This document shows positions 33,403 to 42,827 of a DNA stretch of 64,000 nt, piece after piece. Each line of letters opens with the position of its first letter. Position 1 is the stretch's first letter. The notes below the pieces were generated by a model. It did no database searches. It saw only the letters and a program-made list of their open reading frames with translations, and had not been told where the DNA came from. Made by a program: the position numbers and the translations under genes. This stretch comes from Nitrospinaceae bacterium (GTDB lineage: Bacteria; Nitrospinota; Nitrospinia; Nitrospinales; VA-1): contig JAJDAZ010000040.1 of assembly GCA_029261595.1 (NCBI GenBank), positions 1 to 64,000 of the forward strand, read 5' to 3'.

Positions 33403-34170
33403 ATGCGTTTAATTTTTTCCATTATGATGGGTTTGACAGTCACCATCGGCAGTTTATTATTTTCCCAGTCCGTTTGGGCGGCGGATTATTCCAAGCTGAC
33501 GATTCCTGTCATTAAGTACCGGGGCGGCGACTACCGGCCTCGACCGGAAGCGGTGAGGAGTTTGATGGCTCAACTGGCCCGAAGAACTTCCATCGAGGTG
33601 AATCGGGAACCCATCGAAATCAAGCTCACTGATCCCGAATTATACCGCTATCCATTTATTTATCTGGCGGGGAGCGCCGGGTTCGAGCCTTTTTCACCCC
33701 CGGAATTGCGAACACTGAGGCATTACCTGGGGTATGGCGGGTTCCTGTTAATCGACGACAACTCATCAAAAATACATTCCGAATTCGACGCTTCGGTGAG
33801 AAACCTGATCTCTAAACTGTTCCCCAAAATTCCTTTACAGAAAATTTCGAGAGACCATTCCATTTTCCGATCGTTTTATCTGATTAACCGGGCGGCGGGC
33901 CGCGTCCTTCTTAATCCTTTTCTCGAAGGAATATCCATTAAGGGCAGGACGGTTCTGGCTTATTCCACCAATGACCTGGGCGGTGCCTGGGCCAAAAATA
34001 AACTGGGGCACTGGAATTATGACATCGTCGCAGGTTCCAGCACGCAAAGGCAGGCCAGCATTCGGCTTGGGGTCAACATCGTCATGTATTCCCTGACCCT
34101 GGACTATAAAAAAGACATGGTGCATCTGCCGATCATTCTCGAAAGATTGCGAAGATACCATTCCAAGTGA
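33403..34170 (+). CDS. DUF4159 domain protein, exported
   Basis: This protein of about 255 residues has signal peptide MRLIFSIMMGLTVTIGSLL with cleavage near SVWA-ADYS. The DUF4159 core includes TIPVIKYRGGDYRPRPEAV, YPFIYLAGSAGFEPFSPPEL, HYLGYGGFLLIDDNS and SLTLDYKKDMVHLP. The domain resembles a truncated glutamine-amidotransferase-like fold of unknown action. The start at 33403 gives the natural signal peptide; an in-frame TTG at 33367 is possible, and neither has a strong ribosome site. Its stop overlaps the GTG of the next gene (GTGA), so the two are translationally coupled. In many bacteria these genes follow moxR and DUF58 genes, absent here. Confidence 0.82.
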   Translation: MRLIFSIMMGLTVTIGSLLFSQSVWAADYSKLTIPVIKYRGGDYRPRPEAVRSLMAQLARRTSIEVNREPIEIKLTDPELYRYPFIYLAGSAGFEPFSPPELRTLRHYLGYGGFLLIDDNSSKIHSEFDASVRNLISKLFPKIPLQKISRDHSIFRSFYLINRAAGRVLLNPFLEGISIKGRTVLAYSTNDLGGAWAKNKLGHWNYDIVAGSSTQRQASIRLGVNIVMYSLTLDYKKDMVHLPIILERLRRYHSK

Positions 34171-36458
34171 ATTTCCTCATCGAATTGTTTGGGCCCGGCC
34201 TCGCAGAATATAATGAATGGAACATTCAGTGGGGGCCTGACAACATCCAGGTCATCATCGCGGTCCTGGGGGTGTCGGTTCCTTTGGCGCTCTGGTTTTT
34301 CTGGACCAGTCTAGCGCGGATTTCCTCTCTGCCGAGAAAAGTTTTCCTGTTCGGTTTGAGAGTCTTTACCTTTCTCCTGCTGGGACTCTTGTTGCTCCAA
34401 CCGCAACTGGAACTGAAAAAAAGCCATTCCCAGAAAAATTCCATTGTCGTTCTGCTGGACAACAGCAAGAGCATGTCCATCAAAACCTTTCCTACGGAAG
34501 AAAAGAGAATGGACCGGGTGCATCAGACCCTGCAAGCGAATAAAGATTATTTCGCCGGACTGAAAAATAAATTCAATGTGGATACTTATTTCGTCTCCGA
34601 CCAAATGGAGCCCGCCTCCCAAGTGGATGAGCCTTTTCCGGCCCGAATGCCCAACACCGATTACGGCAAAGTATTTTCCGCATTGAAAAGTAATTATGAA
34701 AATAAACCTCTTGCGGGGGTTTTTCTGTTCACCGATGGAGCCGATTTGACCCATTCGGCAGGCGAGCCTTCGAGAGAATTGGTGGAGAACCTGGCCGGTT
34801 TCAAGAGCCCCATTCATACCTTTCAGGCCGGGACCAACGAATCGTTCAAGGACTTGTCCATACAGAGCCTCTCGGCTCCCGACTTTGGCTTTGTGCATCA
34901 GCCGGTCAGCCTCACCGTTTCCCTGAATGCCTCCGCGATGGGGAATAAAAATATTCCTCTGGTATTAAAAGAGGGGAAGAAAATTCTGATTTCGAAGGTG
35001 GTGGAGATCCGGGAAGGCCAGGGAGATTATCAGGTGGATTTACAGTTCACCCCCAGAGACCTGGGCAAAAAGGTCTATTCTTTATCGGTGCCGCTGTTTG
35101 CCGGGGAATCCATCGCCACGAACAACCAAAGGGATTTTCAGGTGAAAGTCATCCGTGACCGTACCCGCATTCTTCACCTTAATGGACGCCCTTCGTGGGA
35201 CTCGCGTTACCTGCGTGAGGTGCTGGTCAGCAATCCCAAGGTGGACCTGCTGTCATTTTTCATTCTCAGGACCTTGAGCGACGATGTGGCCGCGCCGACT
35301 TCAGAACTCAGCCTGATTCCATTTCCTTCCAACCTGCTGTTCAACGATTATCTCAACTCGTTTGATATGGTTATTTTTCAGAACTTTCGCTTTGAATCGT
35401 TCATCGATAAAAAATTGCTCAGCAATATCAAAACCTATGTTCAGGGAGGCGGGGCCTTTCTGATGATCGGCGGAGAACTTTCCTTTCAGGGCGGCGGCTA
35501 CGACCGGACGCCAATAGAAGATATTTTGCCGGTCACCATGCAAAAGGCCTTGAAAAACTATTCCAATGAAGAGTTCAAACCTGTGGTGGGACAAAAATTA
35601 AAGCATCATCCCATCCTGCGATTGGAGAAGCAGGAGGTGTCCAATCAAAAGATCTGGGAATCCCTGCCGTTGCTGAATGGCCTGAACCTCGGTTTGACGG
35701 CCAAACCCAAATCACACGTATTGTTTGGCTATAAAATGAAGGAAAGCCTGACCCCGGTTCTTGTCACTATTAAAACGGGTAAAGGCAGAACCGCCGTCCT
35801 GGCCACCGATTCTTCCTGGAACTGGAATTTTCGCCGAGTGGGGGAGGGCGGAAGCGGCAGGTATTATGAGAAGTTCTGGAATAATGTGATCGACTGGATC
35901 ACCAATACTCCAGAGACTCGTCTGTTACGGCTGGAGACCGACAAGGAACGCTACAAGGAAGGTGAGGAAGTTCTCATCAGATTCAATGTGCTCAATGAAG
36001 ATTACACACCCGCCTCCGGTGAAAAATTGAACCTGACTCTCATTAAAGTGTCCGGCGAGAATGAAAAACACTTGTTGGAATCGGATCAGAATGGAGACAG
36101 CACCTTCCAGTTTCTAGCTGATCGGGAAGGATTTTACTCCGCAGAAATTGAGCTGGACCGAAACGGTGAGACTCTGTCCGACAAAATCAGCTTCGGCGTA
36201 TCGGGCGAGACGGCGGAATTTGACAAACCCCTGGTCAACGCATCCCTGCTCAAAAATATTGCCGAAATCACCGGCGGCAAATATCTGGTTTTAGACGAGG
36301 CCAAGGACCTGTCCGGTTACCGGTTTGAGAACCCGGAGGTCCTGGTGCAAACCAAAAGGAAAATGTTTTCCTTGTGGGATAACTGGTGGTCTTATGGTTT
36401 GCTGGTGGGGTTCCTCATGGTCGACTGGTGGGCGCGCAGGAAATCCGGTTTGAGCTGA
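34167..36458 (+). CDS. Membrane-anchored von Willebrand A / glutamine-amidotransferase-like protein
   Basis: This 763-residue inner-membrane protein has two N-terminal helices (IQVIIAVLGVSVPLALWFF, about 28-46, and VFLFGLRVFTFLLLGLLLL, about 57-75). A von Willebrand A domain follows with metal-site motif LDNSKSMS and FLFTDGADLT (about 90-230). A beta-rich domain leads to a class-I-amidotransferase-like domain near 320-500 (ILHLNGRPSWDSRYLREVL, GGGAFLMIGGELSF). A C-terminal helix (YGLLVGFLMVDWWARR) closes the protein. The start is GTG at 34167, overlapping the DUF4159 stop. These proteins are the BatA-like/DUF4159 partners of MoxR ATPases; their usual role in protein maturation or stress is not shown here. 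Confidence 0.82.
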   Translation: MNFLIELFGPGLAEYNEWNIQWGPDNIQVIIAVLGVSVPLALWFFWTSLARISSLPRKVFLFGLRVFTFLLLGLLLLQPQLELKKSHSQKNSIVVLLDNSKSMSIKTFPTEEKRMDRVHQTLQANKDYFAGLKNKFNVDTYFVSDQMEPASQVDEPFPARMPNTDYGKVFSALKSNYENKPLAGVFLFTDGADLTHSAGEPSRELVENLAGFKSPIHTFQAGTNESFKDLSIQSLSAPDFGFVHQPVSLTVSLNASAMGNKNIPLVLKEGKKILISKVVEIREGQGDYQVDLQFTPRDLGKKVYSLSVPLFAGESIATNNQRDFQVKVIRDRTRILHLNGRPSWDSRYLREVLVSNPKVDLLSFFILRTLSDDVAAPTSELSLIPFPSNLLFNDYLNSFDMVIFQNFRFESFIDKKLLSNIKTYVQGGGAFLMIGGELSFQGGGYDRTPIEDILPVTMQKALKNYSNEEFKPVVGQKLKHHPILRLEKQEVSNQKIWESLPLLNGLNLGLTAKPKSHVLFGYKMKESLTPVLVTIKTGKGRTAVLATDSSWNWNFRRVGEGGSGRYYEKFWNNVIDWITNTPETRLLRLETDKERYKEGEEVLIRFNVLNEDYTPASGEKLNLTLIKVSGENEKHLLESDQNGDSTFQFLADREGFYSAEIELDRNGETLSDKISFGVSGETAEFDKPLVNASLLKNIAEITGGKYLVLDEAKDLSGYRFENPEVLVQTKRKMFSLWDNWWSYGLLVGFLMVDWWARRKSGLS

Positions 36459-36508
36459 CCGGCTCCATTGAATAACGAAAATTATAAAAAGTTATTAACA
36501 AACCGGTG

Positions 36509-37588
36509 CTATCTAACGACTTCGAATTGTTTCCAATCCTGATTGTTTAGTTCTTGTTGGCTTCCCGGGTCGAATAGGGAGTTGTCCGTGCCTATATATT
36601 CGCCGTTATTGTTGACCCAATAATACTTACTTCCAGAGTCCACCTGATATTGCTCGCCGGTACCGCTATTTCCGATGACAGATCTATCGCCGATGGAGTT
36701 GATCGTTTTCGAGTGCCCGGCATTGACCATATCGTTTCGTTTCAGATATCCGGCATGATTGATATCTGCAATATCACTGTAGGTTTTGCCGATACTCTTA
36801 GCCGCGCGGCCACGCGCAACGATTGCGTTCATCCTTTGCAAATGGGCCTTTTGGCTTTGTCTCATCGCTTCGTTACTACGTTTGAGATTTGCTAGAAGTT
36901 TATTGTTACTGTAGATCACGAATTTTGGATCCATCTCTGAATTTGCTGATGCATAGATAACAACTTTTCTTGCATAATCAAATCGTTCGCGGGGTGAGAC
37001 CAACTCGATAGAACCCACCTCCCAGTGATCGAGACCATTAAACTTAGAGACGGTTTGAATCGATAAAACGAACCCACGGCTTCCATTATTCGATTCCCAT
37101 TCGCTTCCCAGTACATTGATTGTCCTGCTTTGGACGTTGATTTTTGGAATCATCTTCGCTACCGTTTCGATCCGACTGGCAACCTCCGGTACGGGGTAAC
37201 TTTTGATAAACCGGTAGCCCTGATCGCGATAATCCGGCAATAAATATCGATTCAAATATTCTTTCAATGAAATGACCGGATGAATTTGTTGTCCCATCAT
37301 GCGGACGGAATCCAGAGTGAACGGATCCTGAGAGTGGACAAAAACCGTCGGTTTTGTTTGGTACACCACGATATTGTCAGGGCCATACATCTCGATGTCG
37401 TTGTTTGGATCTTGATCGATCCGCCAGCCTTTTGGAAGCGGTACACGTTGTATGACCATGCCGGTTGCCGGGTCTTTCATTTCGTGAAGGGTTACATCCT
37501 TGCGCGCAGAGACCCCAGCCTCTAATACCTGCGTTTGTCCGGCGGCTAAAAGGATTCCAAGAACAAAAGCAATAAGATTGAGTTTCAC
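36509..37588 (-). CDS. Secreted hypothetical protein
   Basis: This 359-residue protein has a signal peptide (LNLIAFVLGILLAAGQTQVLEA). The mature part is mixed alpha/beta to about residue 230 (WRIDQDPNNDIEMYGPDNIVVY, FVLSIQTVSKFNGLDHWEVG). A helical region follows, then a Gly/Asn/Ser-rich C-terminus (SGSKYYWVNNNGEYIGTDN). I do not recognise a family, though the C-terminus reads like a repeat-type surface module. Both neighbours are on the other strand, so it is transcribed alone. Likely periplasmic or extracellular. Confidence 0.68.
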   Translation of the reverse strand: MKLNLIAFVLGILLAAGQTQVLEAGVSARKDVTLHEMKDPATGMVIQRVPLPKGWRIDQDPNNDIEMYGPDNIVVYQTKPTVFVHSQDPFTLDSVRMMGQQIHPVISLKEYLNRYLLPDYRDQGYRFIKSYPVPEVASRIETVAKMIPKINVQSRTINVLGSEWESNNGSRGFVLSIQTVSKFNGLDHWEVGSIELVSPRERFDYARKVVIYASANSEMDPKFVIYSNNKLLANLKRSNEAMRQSQKAHLQRMNAIVARGRAAKSIGKTYSDIADINHAGYLKRNDMVNAGHSKTINSIGDRSVIGNSGTGEQYQVDSGSKYYWVNNNGEYIGTDNSLFDPGSQQELNNQDWKQFEVVR

Positions 37589-37897
37589 GATTCCTGCCTC
37601 CCTCTAGAAATTGGTGGTTATACCTTTGTCAACACGGAAAATTTTATTGGTTCGCTTTCTACCCTCCGTCCACACAGGTTATCAAACGAATGAGAATGCC
37701 GTTGGGATTTTTCTAATGAAAATCTTTTACAATGCTCATTGTGAAGGCCGGTGATTTCAGGTAAAATCACGCGCCAGAATCGATTGATTATCGGAGAAAG
37801 CTAAGTTTGCCTGAGCAGGCATGGCATTGAAATCTTGAATGACCGCACCATTCCCCTTCTTACTGCTTGTCGCAGGAATCATTTAATATTGGAGAAC
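37589..37897. other. Intergenic region, divergent promoters
   Basis: About 309 bases between the secreted hypothetical gene and the PLD-like gene. It must contain promoters in both directions, but I see no strong consensus boxes or repeats. A frame from 37835 is open into the PLD-like gene; I treat it as upstream non-coding. Confidence 0.35.
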
Positions 37898-39238
37898 ATG
37901 CAAAAAATATCCAAAAGCGGCCCGAATATCAAGGAATGGGTCCATGACCGGATCGTCTTTCTGGCGGTGGTTATATTTGTGGTTGGCGGATCGGTTTATA
38001 TTGCCGCAGACCATTTTCTCTCGCACGACAATATCTGGCTCCATCCCATCAAAGAATTTTCCCTGCTGATCGCATTGATCGGCATCGTGTCCTTTGGGTA
38101 CGAAGTTTTTTTACGTGAGTTGACCTTCCGGCAATACAAGCAGGCCTTGCAGGAAATCCTCAATCCGGATGCGGTGAGATTGGGAATTCAGGGGATTTTC
38201 AAGAACCGTTCCGAACTGGGTTCGGCAACCTCTTTCGAAGGATTGTTCAAAAAGGTCAAGCACGAAATATTCATTGGCGGTTCGTCTCTTCTGTCTATTT
38301 CCACATCCAGCAGAGAGCTTCTCAAAGAAAAAGTGCTTCAGGGAATCAACGTGAAGCTTTTGCTCATGGACCCCGACTCCCAGGTGGTGGAACTGATCAC
38401 CAAACAGGGCGGAGGCAAACACACATTCTTAAACGAGATCAAAACCTCGCTCCTTTTGTTGCAACGGGTTCAGGACGAAATTGAAGATACGGCTGGATCA
38501 TCGGAAAGGGGCAAATTGATCGTCCACACCTACGACACCATTCCGTCGCATTCCTTTATATCTGTTGATGCTGGCGATTCCAGCGGCGTCATCATCGCCG
38601 ACATCGGCCCTTACCTTGGGCGATCCACTCCACGCCCCAGCATGATGATCACCAACAAAAAAAACGGGATGTACGATTACTGGCAGGAAATGAACGACAT
38701 CATGTGGGAGAACAGCAAACCGGTGAGCCTTTCCTCTTCTGCCAAGCCTTTGGGGTCAAAAACCAAGACCATCGTTCTCTCCAGTGGCAGGGAAACGAAT
38801 TTTTACGACACGCAGACCGAGAGCTGGCGATCCGCATCCATTACCCAGATGGACCCCAGCTGGCGGGCCATCAAGGGGAGCCATTGGATCTGGATACGCG
38901 AGGCGCAGACCCTGGAAGAAGCGAAAACCGGCAGTCAAAACAAATTCTGCGTGAAATTTGATATTCCGCCCGGAAAGCAGGGGTCGATCGTCCGGGCCGA
39001 ACTGCTCCTGCGTTCGGACGATGTCTGCCACATCACCGTCAACGATGTCGGAATGAACCAGGAGTTCGGCGGGTCCGATTATCCCGACCCGTTCATCATC
39101 GATATTGATAAATATATCAAAGATGGTGGAAACGCGATCTCCTTCGAGCTCATCTGTTTTGCCAAACCCAACGCCGAAACACCGGAAGACAACCGCACCG
39201 GATTGATCTACCGTCTGCATATCGAGTACCTGGAGTGA
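37898..39238 (+). CDS. Two-helix membrane protein with PLD-like and C-terminal beta domains
   Basis: This protein of about 446 residues has membrane helices at about 16-38 (FLAVVIFVVGGSVYIAADHF) and 48-66 (FSLLIALIGIVSFGYEVFL). A cytoplasmic domain (about 90-270) resembles phospholipase-D-like regions found in effector and stress proteins (FKKVKHEIFIGGSSLLSISTS, INVKLLLMDPDSQVVELI). It shows no HxKxxxxD motif, so it is probably not a nuclease. The C-terminal 150 residues are a beta-rich, galactose-binding-like domain (FYDTQTESWRSASITQMDP, AELLLRSDDVCHITVND). GGAG lies four bases before ATG 37898; an upstream start at 37835 is open. It stands alone before the nuo leader. Confidence 0.7.
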   Translation: MQKISKSGPNIKEWVHDRIVFLAVVIFVVGGSVYIAADHFLSHDNIWLHPIKEFSLLIALIGIVSFGYEVFLRELTFRQYKQALQEILNPDAVRLGIQGIFKNRSELGSATSFEGLFKKVKHEIFIGGSSLLSISTSSRELLKEKVLQGINVKLLLMDPDSQVVELITKQGGGKHTFLNEIKTSLLLLQRVQDEIEDTAGSSERGKLIVHTYDTIPSHSFISVDAGDSSGVIIADIGPYLGRSTPRPSMMITNKKNGMYDYWQEMNDIMWENSKPVSLSSSAKPLGSKTKTIVLSSGRETNFYDTQTESWRSASITQMDPSWRAIKGSHWIWIREAQTLEEAKTGSQNKFCVKFDIPPGKQGSIVRAELLLRSDDVCHITVNDVGMNQEFGGSDYPDPFIIDIDKYIKDGGNAISFELICFAKPNAETPEDNRTGLIYRLHIEYLE

Positions 39239-39441
39239 TTGCCGCAAAACCTCTGACCTGTTTCCATCGCTGTTTTTGACGTGAGCATTTTTTAGAGCAA
39301 AATGCACCGTGTTTAAAGATAATAAATTCCCCTACCTTATAATAAAGTCCCTTCCCCGTCCCTCAAAACCATTTGAAATGAATGCCATTAAACTGGGTCG
39401 AAGGCTTTTCACGGCAGTGGAATTTCTTGCCAAATCATTTA

Positions 39442-39469
39442 TTGACAGGGGTTTGAAGGCTGATATAAT
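39442..39469 (+). promoter_or_regulatory. Consensus sigma70 promoter of the nuo operon
   Basis: TTGACA (39442-39447) and TATAAT (39464-39469) both match consensus exactly, with a 16-base spacer. Transcription would start near 39476, giving a leader of about 190 bases before nuoA at 39669. Of the 430 bases between 39239 and 39668, no part is convincingly coding; short open frames there (from 39309 on + and 39571 on -) are shadows. Confidence 0.78.
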
Positions 39470-39522
39470 CCCGACTCCAAACACTTTATGCCATTTTGTG
39501 GATGGGATTGCGCCAACATAAA

Positions 39523-39540
39523 CCAATGTAAACATTGGTG
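39523..39540. promoter_or_regulatory. 18-base dyad in the nuo leader
   Basis: ACCAATGT-AA-ACATTGGT is a perfect 8-base palindrome with a 2-base centre. It lies about 50 bases downstream of the predicted transcription start and about 130 bases before nuoA. It could be a repressor site or a leader hairpin. I do not recognise a known regulator. Confidence 0.5.
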
Positions 39541-39668
39541 TCCATCTACTCTTCGCATAAAATTTCGGCATTTAAATTAGTACTGGAAAAAACCCTGGAT
39601 CGTAGCAACCATTTGGAGAACTTTTCTAAGATGGATTCTTCTGTGAAAGATAAAAGGGACTGTATTAA

Positions 39669-40022
39669 ATGACGGAATATTTCTTCATTTCGATTTTTGC
39701 AATCGTTGCCCTGGTCGTGATCGGCGCCTTGTTGGCTCTGTCGACCATTCTTGGGCCGCGGAACCCAACCCCTCAAAAATTAATTCCTTATGAGTGTGGT
39801 ATTATTCCGCGCGAAGAAGCCAAAGGAAGGTATCCGGTTCGTTTTGCAACCATAGCCATGCTCTTTATCATTTTCGATATCGAGGTGGTTTTCATGTACC
39901 CCTGGGCGGTGGCTCTCGATCAGCTCCAGTTGTTCGGGCTGATCGAAATGGTCGCGTTTATTGCCATTTTGGGAGTGGCCTACGTCTATATCTGGGGTCG
40001 AGGAGGTCTGGAATGGGATTGA
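39669..40022 (+). CDS. nuoA: NADH-quinone oxidoreductase subunit A
   Basis: This 117-residue complex I membrane subunit has three helices. Conserved motifs YECGIIP and [15 protein letters not shown] lie on the loop and second helix near the quinone channel. AAAGGGA lies upstream with a long spacer. It is the first gene of nuoABCDEFGHIJKLM, downstream of the promoter at 39442. Its last ten bases overlap nuoB. Confidence 0.94.
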   Translation: MTEYFFISIFAIVALVVIGALLALSTILGPRNPTPQKLIPYECGIIPREEAKGRYPVRFATIAMLFIIFDIEVVFMYPWAVALDQLQLFGLIEMVAFIAILGVAYVYIWGRGGLEWD

Positions 40023-40597
40023 TTGATTCCGCGGTCGATGCGTTTGAGACCGAGGTGAACAATATCAAGTTGAACGTCAAGGATGCGGTGGATGCGCTCG
40101 ATCATGATTACGCGGGCGCCGTTTACGACAGCATTCTGACGACAAAATTAGGCAAAGTAGTGGGCTGGGCGCAGAAAAACGCCCTCTGGCCCGCGACGTT
40201 TGGTCTGGCCTGTTGCGCCATTGAAATGATGGCGATGGCGAACTCCCGCTGGGACGTGGCCCGTTTCGGGGCGGAAGTGTTTCGCGCGTCCCCGAGACAG
40301 GCGGACCTGATGATCGTATCGGGCCGGGTTTCGCAAAAAATGGCCCCGGTGCTGAAAACCATTTACGATCAGATGCCGGAGCCCAAATGGGTCATCTCGA
40401 TGGGAGCGTGTGCATCCTGCGGCGGTATCTTCAATAATTATGCGATCGTTCAGGGGGTTGACCGCGTGGTTCCGGTGGATGTATATGTTCCCGGTTGTCC
40501 GCCCGGCCCTGAAGCACTCATTTATGGAATCATCAAGTTGCAGGAAAAAATCATGCAGGAAGCGGGCACCGATGATGCCAAAAAGAGGGTGGCATGA
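40013..40597 (+). CDS. nuoB: NADH-quinone oxidoreductase subunit B
   Basis: This 194-residue peripheral subunit binds the terminal [4Fe-4S] cluster N2 that passes electrons to quinone. Ligands are the tandem Cys in [11 protein letters not shown], then GACASCGG and [12 protein letters not shown] start it at 40013 (GMGLIDS context, AGGAGG upstream), overlapping the nuoA stop; the open frame extends to 39794 in the same frame without family features. Confidence 0.95.
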   Translation: MGLIDSAVDAFETEVNNIKLNVKDAVDALDHDYAGAVYDSILTTKLGKVVGWAQKNALWPATFGLACCAIEMMAMANSRWDVARFGAEVFRASPRQADLMIVSGRVSQKMAPVLKTIYDQMPEPKWVISMGACASCGGIFNNYAIVQGVDRVVPVDVYVPGCPPGPEALIYGIIKLQEKIMQEAGTDDAKKRVA

Positions 40598-41124
40598 CCG
40601 CAGAAGAGGTCATTGAGAAGATAAAGTCGCTTATAGGCGATGATATTAAAAATGCTGAAGTTCGTCTGGGAGACGCGGTGGTCTTTGTTGCGCCTGATGC
40701 CCTGCAAAAGGTGGCTGGCGCCCTGAAGGAAGATGCGGATTTGCGTTTTGAATATCTTTCCGATATTCGCGGCGTGGATTATCTCGATCTGGACCGGGAA
40801 CCCCGGTTTGAAGCGGTTTACGAATTGCATTCGTTTGAACACAATCACTCGGTTCGCATCCGGGTTGGTATTGAGGAAGAAAACCCCTCGGTGCCGACGG
40901 TTTCAGATTTATGGAAAGGCGCGCTTTACCCGGAGCGGGAGCTTTTCGACATGTTCGGGTTCGACATTCCCGGTCACCCCGATCTAAGACGTATTATTAT
41001 GCCCGATGAATGGGAAGGGCATCCCCTGCGACGGGATTACCCGCTGACGATTGAGGATGTGGCTTTTTCCCACAATCGTGATTTCAAAAGTGAACTGGTG
41101 AAGTCTAAACCGCCGACCCGGTAA
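40594..41124 (+). CDS. nuoC: NADH-quinone oxidoreductase subunit C
   Basis: This 176-residue hydrophilic subunit of the connecting module is coupled to nuoB by an ATGA overlap. It shows the family ending [36 protein letters not shown]. It is separate from nuoD, unlike the fused NuoCD of enterobacteria. Confidence 0.94.
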   Translation: MTAEEVIEKIKSLIGDDIKNAEVRLGDAVVFVAPDALQKVAGALKEDADLRFEYLSDIRGVDYLDLDREPRFEAVYELHSFEHNHSVRIRVGIEEENPSVPTVSDLWKGALYPERELFDMFGFDIPGHPDLRRIIMPDEWEGHPLRRDYPLTIEDVAFSHNRDFKSELVKSKPPTR

Positions 41125-41142
41125 ATATAAGGTAATTTTTTA

Positions 41143-42342
41143 ATGAGTGTCACTGAACAAGGTCTGCTGGAGCGCGATAAAGATACGATGACCCTCAATA
41201 TGGGTCCCTCGCATCCCAGTACCCATGGCGTGTTCCGGATCATCATGGAAATGGACGGCGAGGTCGTCCAGTCCGCTCAGCCGGAAATCGGTTTTCTGCA
41301 TACCGGCATTGAAAAGACCTCCGAGAACAAACGTTACGTGCATGTCATCCCCATGACCGATCGGCTGGACTACCTGGCCCCGCCAATGAATAACCTGGCC
41401 TTTTGCCTCACCACCGAAAAATTACTGGGATGCGAAATGCCCGACAGGGCCAAGTACCTTCGTGTCATCATGTGCGAACTGGCCAGAATGGGCAGTCACC
41501 TGGTCTGGCTGGCCACGCATGCGCTCGACATCGGGGCGATGACGGTTTTTCTCTATTGCTGGCGGGAACGCGAAATGATCCTGGATCTCAACGAAGAGAT
41601 TTCCGGGGTCCGCATGATGACCAGTTACATCCGGGTGGGTGGGGTGATGAAAGACGCGACCCCCGAATGGCTGGCAAAAGTACGCAAGTTCGTTGACTAT
41701 TTTCCCGCTAAGATCGACGAATACGAACTCCTTTTGACCAACAACCCGATCTGGCTCGACCGGACGCAAGGGGTCGGGGCCATGACCCGTGAAGAAGCCA
41801 TTAACTGGAGCTTGAGCGGTCCGGCACTTCGTGCTTCCGGGGTGGACTTCGACTTTCGTAAAAAACGACCCTACAGCGGCTACGAGAATTTTGAGTTTGA
41901 CGTGCCCGTCGGGAAAAACGGCGACGTATACGACCGTTACCTGATGCGCGTCGAAGAAATGCGCCAGAGCAGGCGTATAGTCGATCAGGCGCTGAACAAC
42001 CTGCCGGGGGGACCCTGCAATGTGGAAGATAATAAGATATCGCTTCCTGACCGGGACACCCTGCATAGCAGTATGGAAGCTTTGATTCATCATTTTAAAC
42101 TGGTATCCGAAGGCGTCAACGTGCCCGAAGGGGAGACTTATGTCCCTATCGAAGGGCCGCGCGGGGAGGTTGGGTTTTATATTGTCAGCGATGGCTCCGG
42201 CGTGCCTTACCGGGTCAAACTTCGCGCCCCGTCGTTCATGGCGATTCCGGGAATGTGCAAAATGATGGATGGATCGTATGTCGCCGACGTGGTTTCCGTG
42301 ATCGGTAGCATTGATATTGTGATGGGGGAAGTGGACCGCTGA
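41143..42342 (+). CDS. nuoD: NADH-quinone oxidoreductase subunit D
   Basis: This 399-residue 49-kDa-type subunit lines the quinone site. Features are MGPSHPSTHGVFRI, GFLHTGIEK, RYLMRVEEMRQS and the C-terminal SIDIVMGEVDR. The start lies 18 bases after nuoC, with an AAGGT-type ribosome site. Its TGA overlaps the nuoE ATG (TGATG). Confidence 0.95.
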   Translation: MSVTEQGLLERDKDTMTLNMGPSHPSTHGVFRIIMEMDGEVVQSAQPEIGFLHTGIEKTSENKRYVHVIPMTDRLDYLAPPMNNLAFCLTTEKLLGCEMPDRAKYLRVIMCELARMGSHLVWLATHALDIGAMTVFLYCWREREMILDLNEEISGVRMMTSYIRVGGVMKDATPEWLAKVRKFVDYFPAKIDEYELLLTNNPIWLDRTQGVGAMTREEAINWSLSGPALRASGVDFDFRKKRPYSGYENFEFDVPVGKNGDVYDRYLMRVEEMRQSRRIVDQALNNLPGGPCNVEDNKISLPDRDTLHSSMEALIHHFKLVSEGVNVPEGETYVPIEGPRGEVGFYIVSDGSGVPYRVKLRAPSFMAIPGMCKMMDGSYVADVVSVIGSIDIVMGEVDR

Positions 42343-42818
42343 TGTTTGCGTTTTCTAAAGAAGCAGAAGAGAAGATCGAAAAGATCCTCAAAAAATATCC
42401 TGAAGAGCGAAAGCGCTCTGCATTATTGCCCTTGCTGACGCTTGTGCAACGACAGGAACGGCATGTCAATCCGGACGCCATGCGGGAAATCGGGCGCAGG
42501 CTCGACCTGTCTCCGGCTTATGTACAGTCGGTGTGTTCGTTTTACACAATGTATTCCAGCAAGCCGGTGGGGAAATACCTGATCCTGTTCTGCGTCAATA
42601 TCAGTTGTCAGTTGAACGGGTGCGATGTGTTGCTGGCGCACACCGCAAAAAAATTAAATATTGAAATTGGCGGAACGACGAATGATATGAAGTTCAGCCT
42701 GCATCGGGAAGAATGCCTTGCGGCTTGTTCCGGCGGTCCGATGATGCGGATCAACGATACGTTTTATGAAAACCTGACCGCGGCTAAAATCGATCAGATT
42801 CTGGACTCACTGGACTAG
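42342..42818 (+). CDS. nuoE: NADH-quinone oxidoreductase subunit E
   Basis: This 158-residue 24-kDa-type subunit carries [2Fe-2S] cluster N1a. Ligands are in FCVNISCQLNGC and HREECLAACSGGP; the first Cys pair has the usual four-residue spacing. The N-terminal helices (PLLTLVQRQERHV, SPAYVQSVCSFYTMY) fit thioredoxin-like family members. Translationally coupled to nuoD. Confidence 0.93.
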   Translation: MFAFSKEAEEKIEKILKKYPEERKRSALLPLLTLVQRQERHVNPDAMREIGRRLDLSPAYVQSVCSFYTMYSSKPVGKYLILFCVNISCQLNGCDVLLAHTAKKLNIEIGGTTNDMKFSLHREECLAACSGGPMMRINDTFYENLTAAKIDQILDSLD

Positions 42819-42827
42819 AAAAATTTC

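Noticed and set aside
39309-39571. Short open frames on both strands before nuoA
   Set aside because: They overlap the consensus promoter and dyad, have no ribosome sites and no recognisable sequence.
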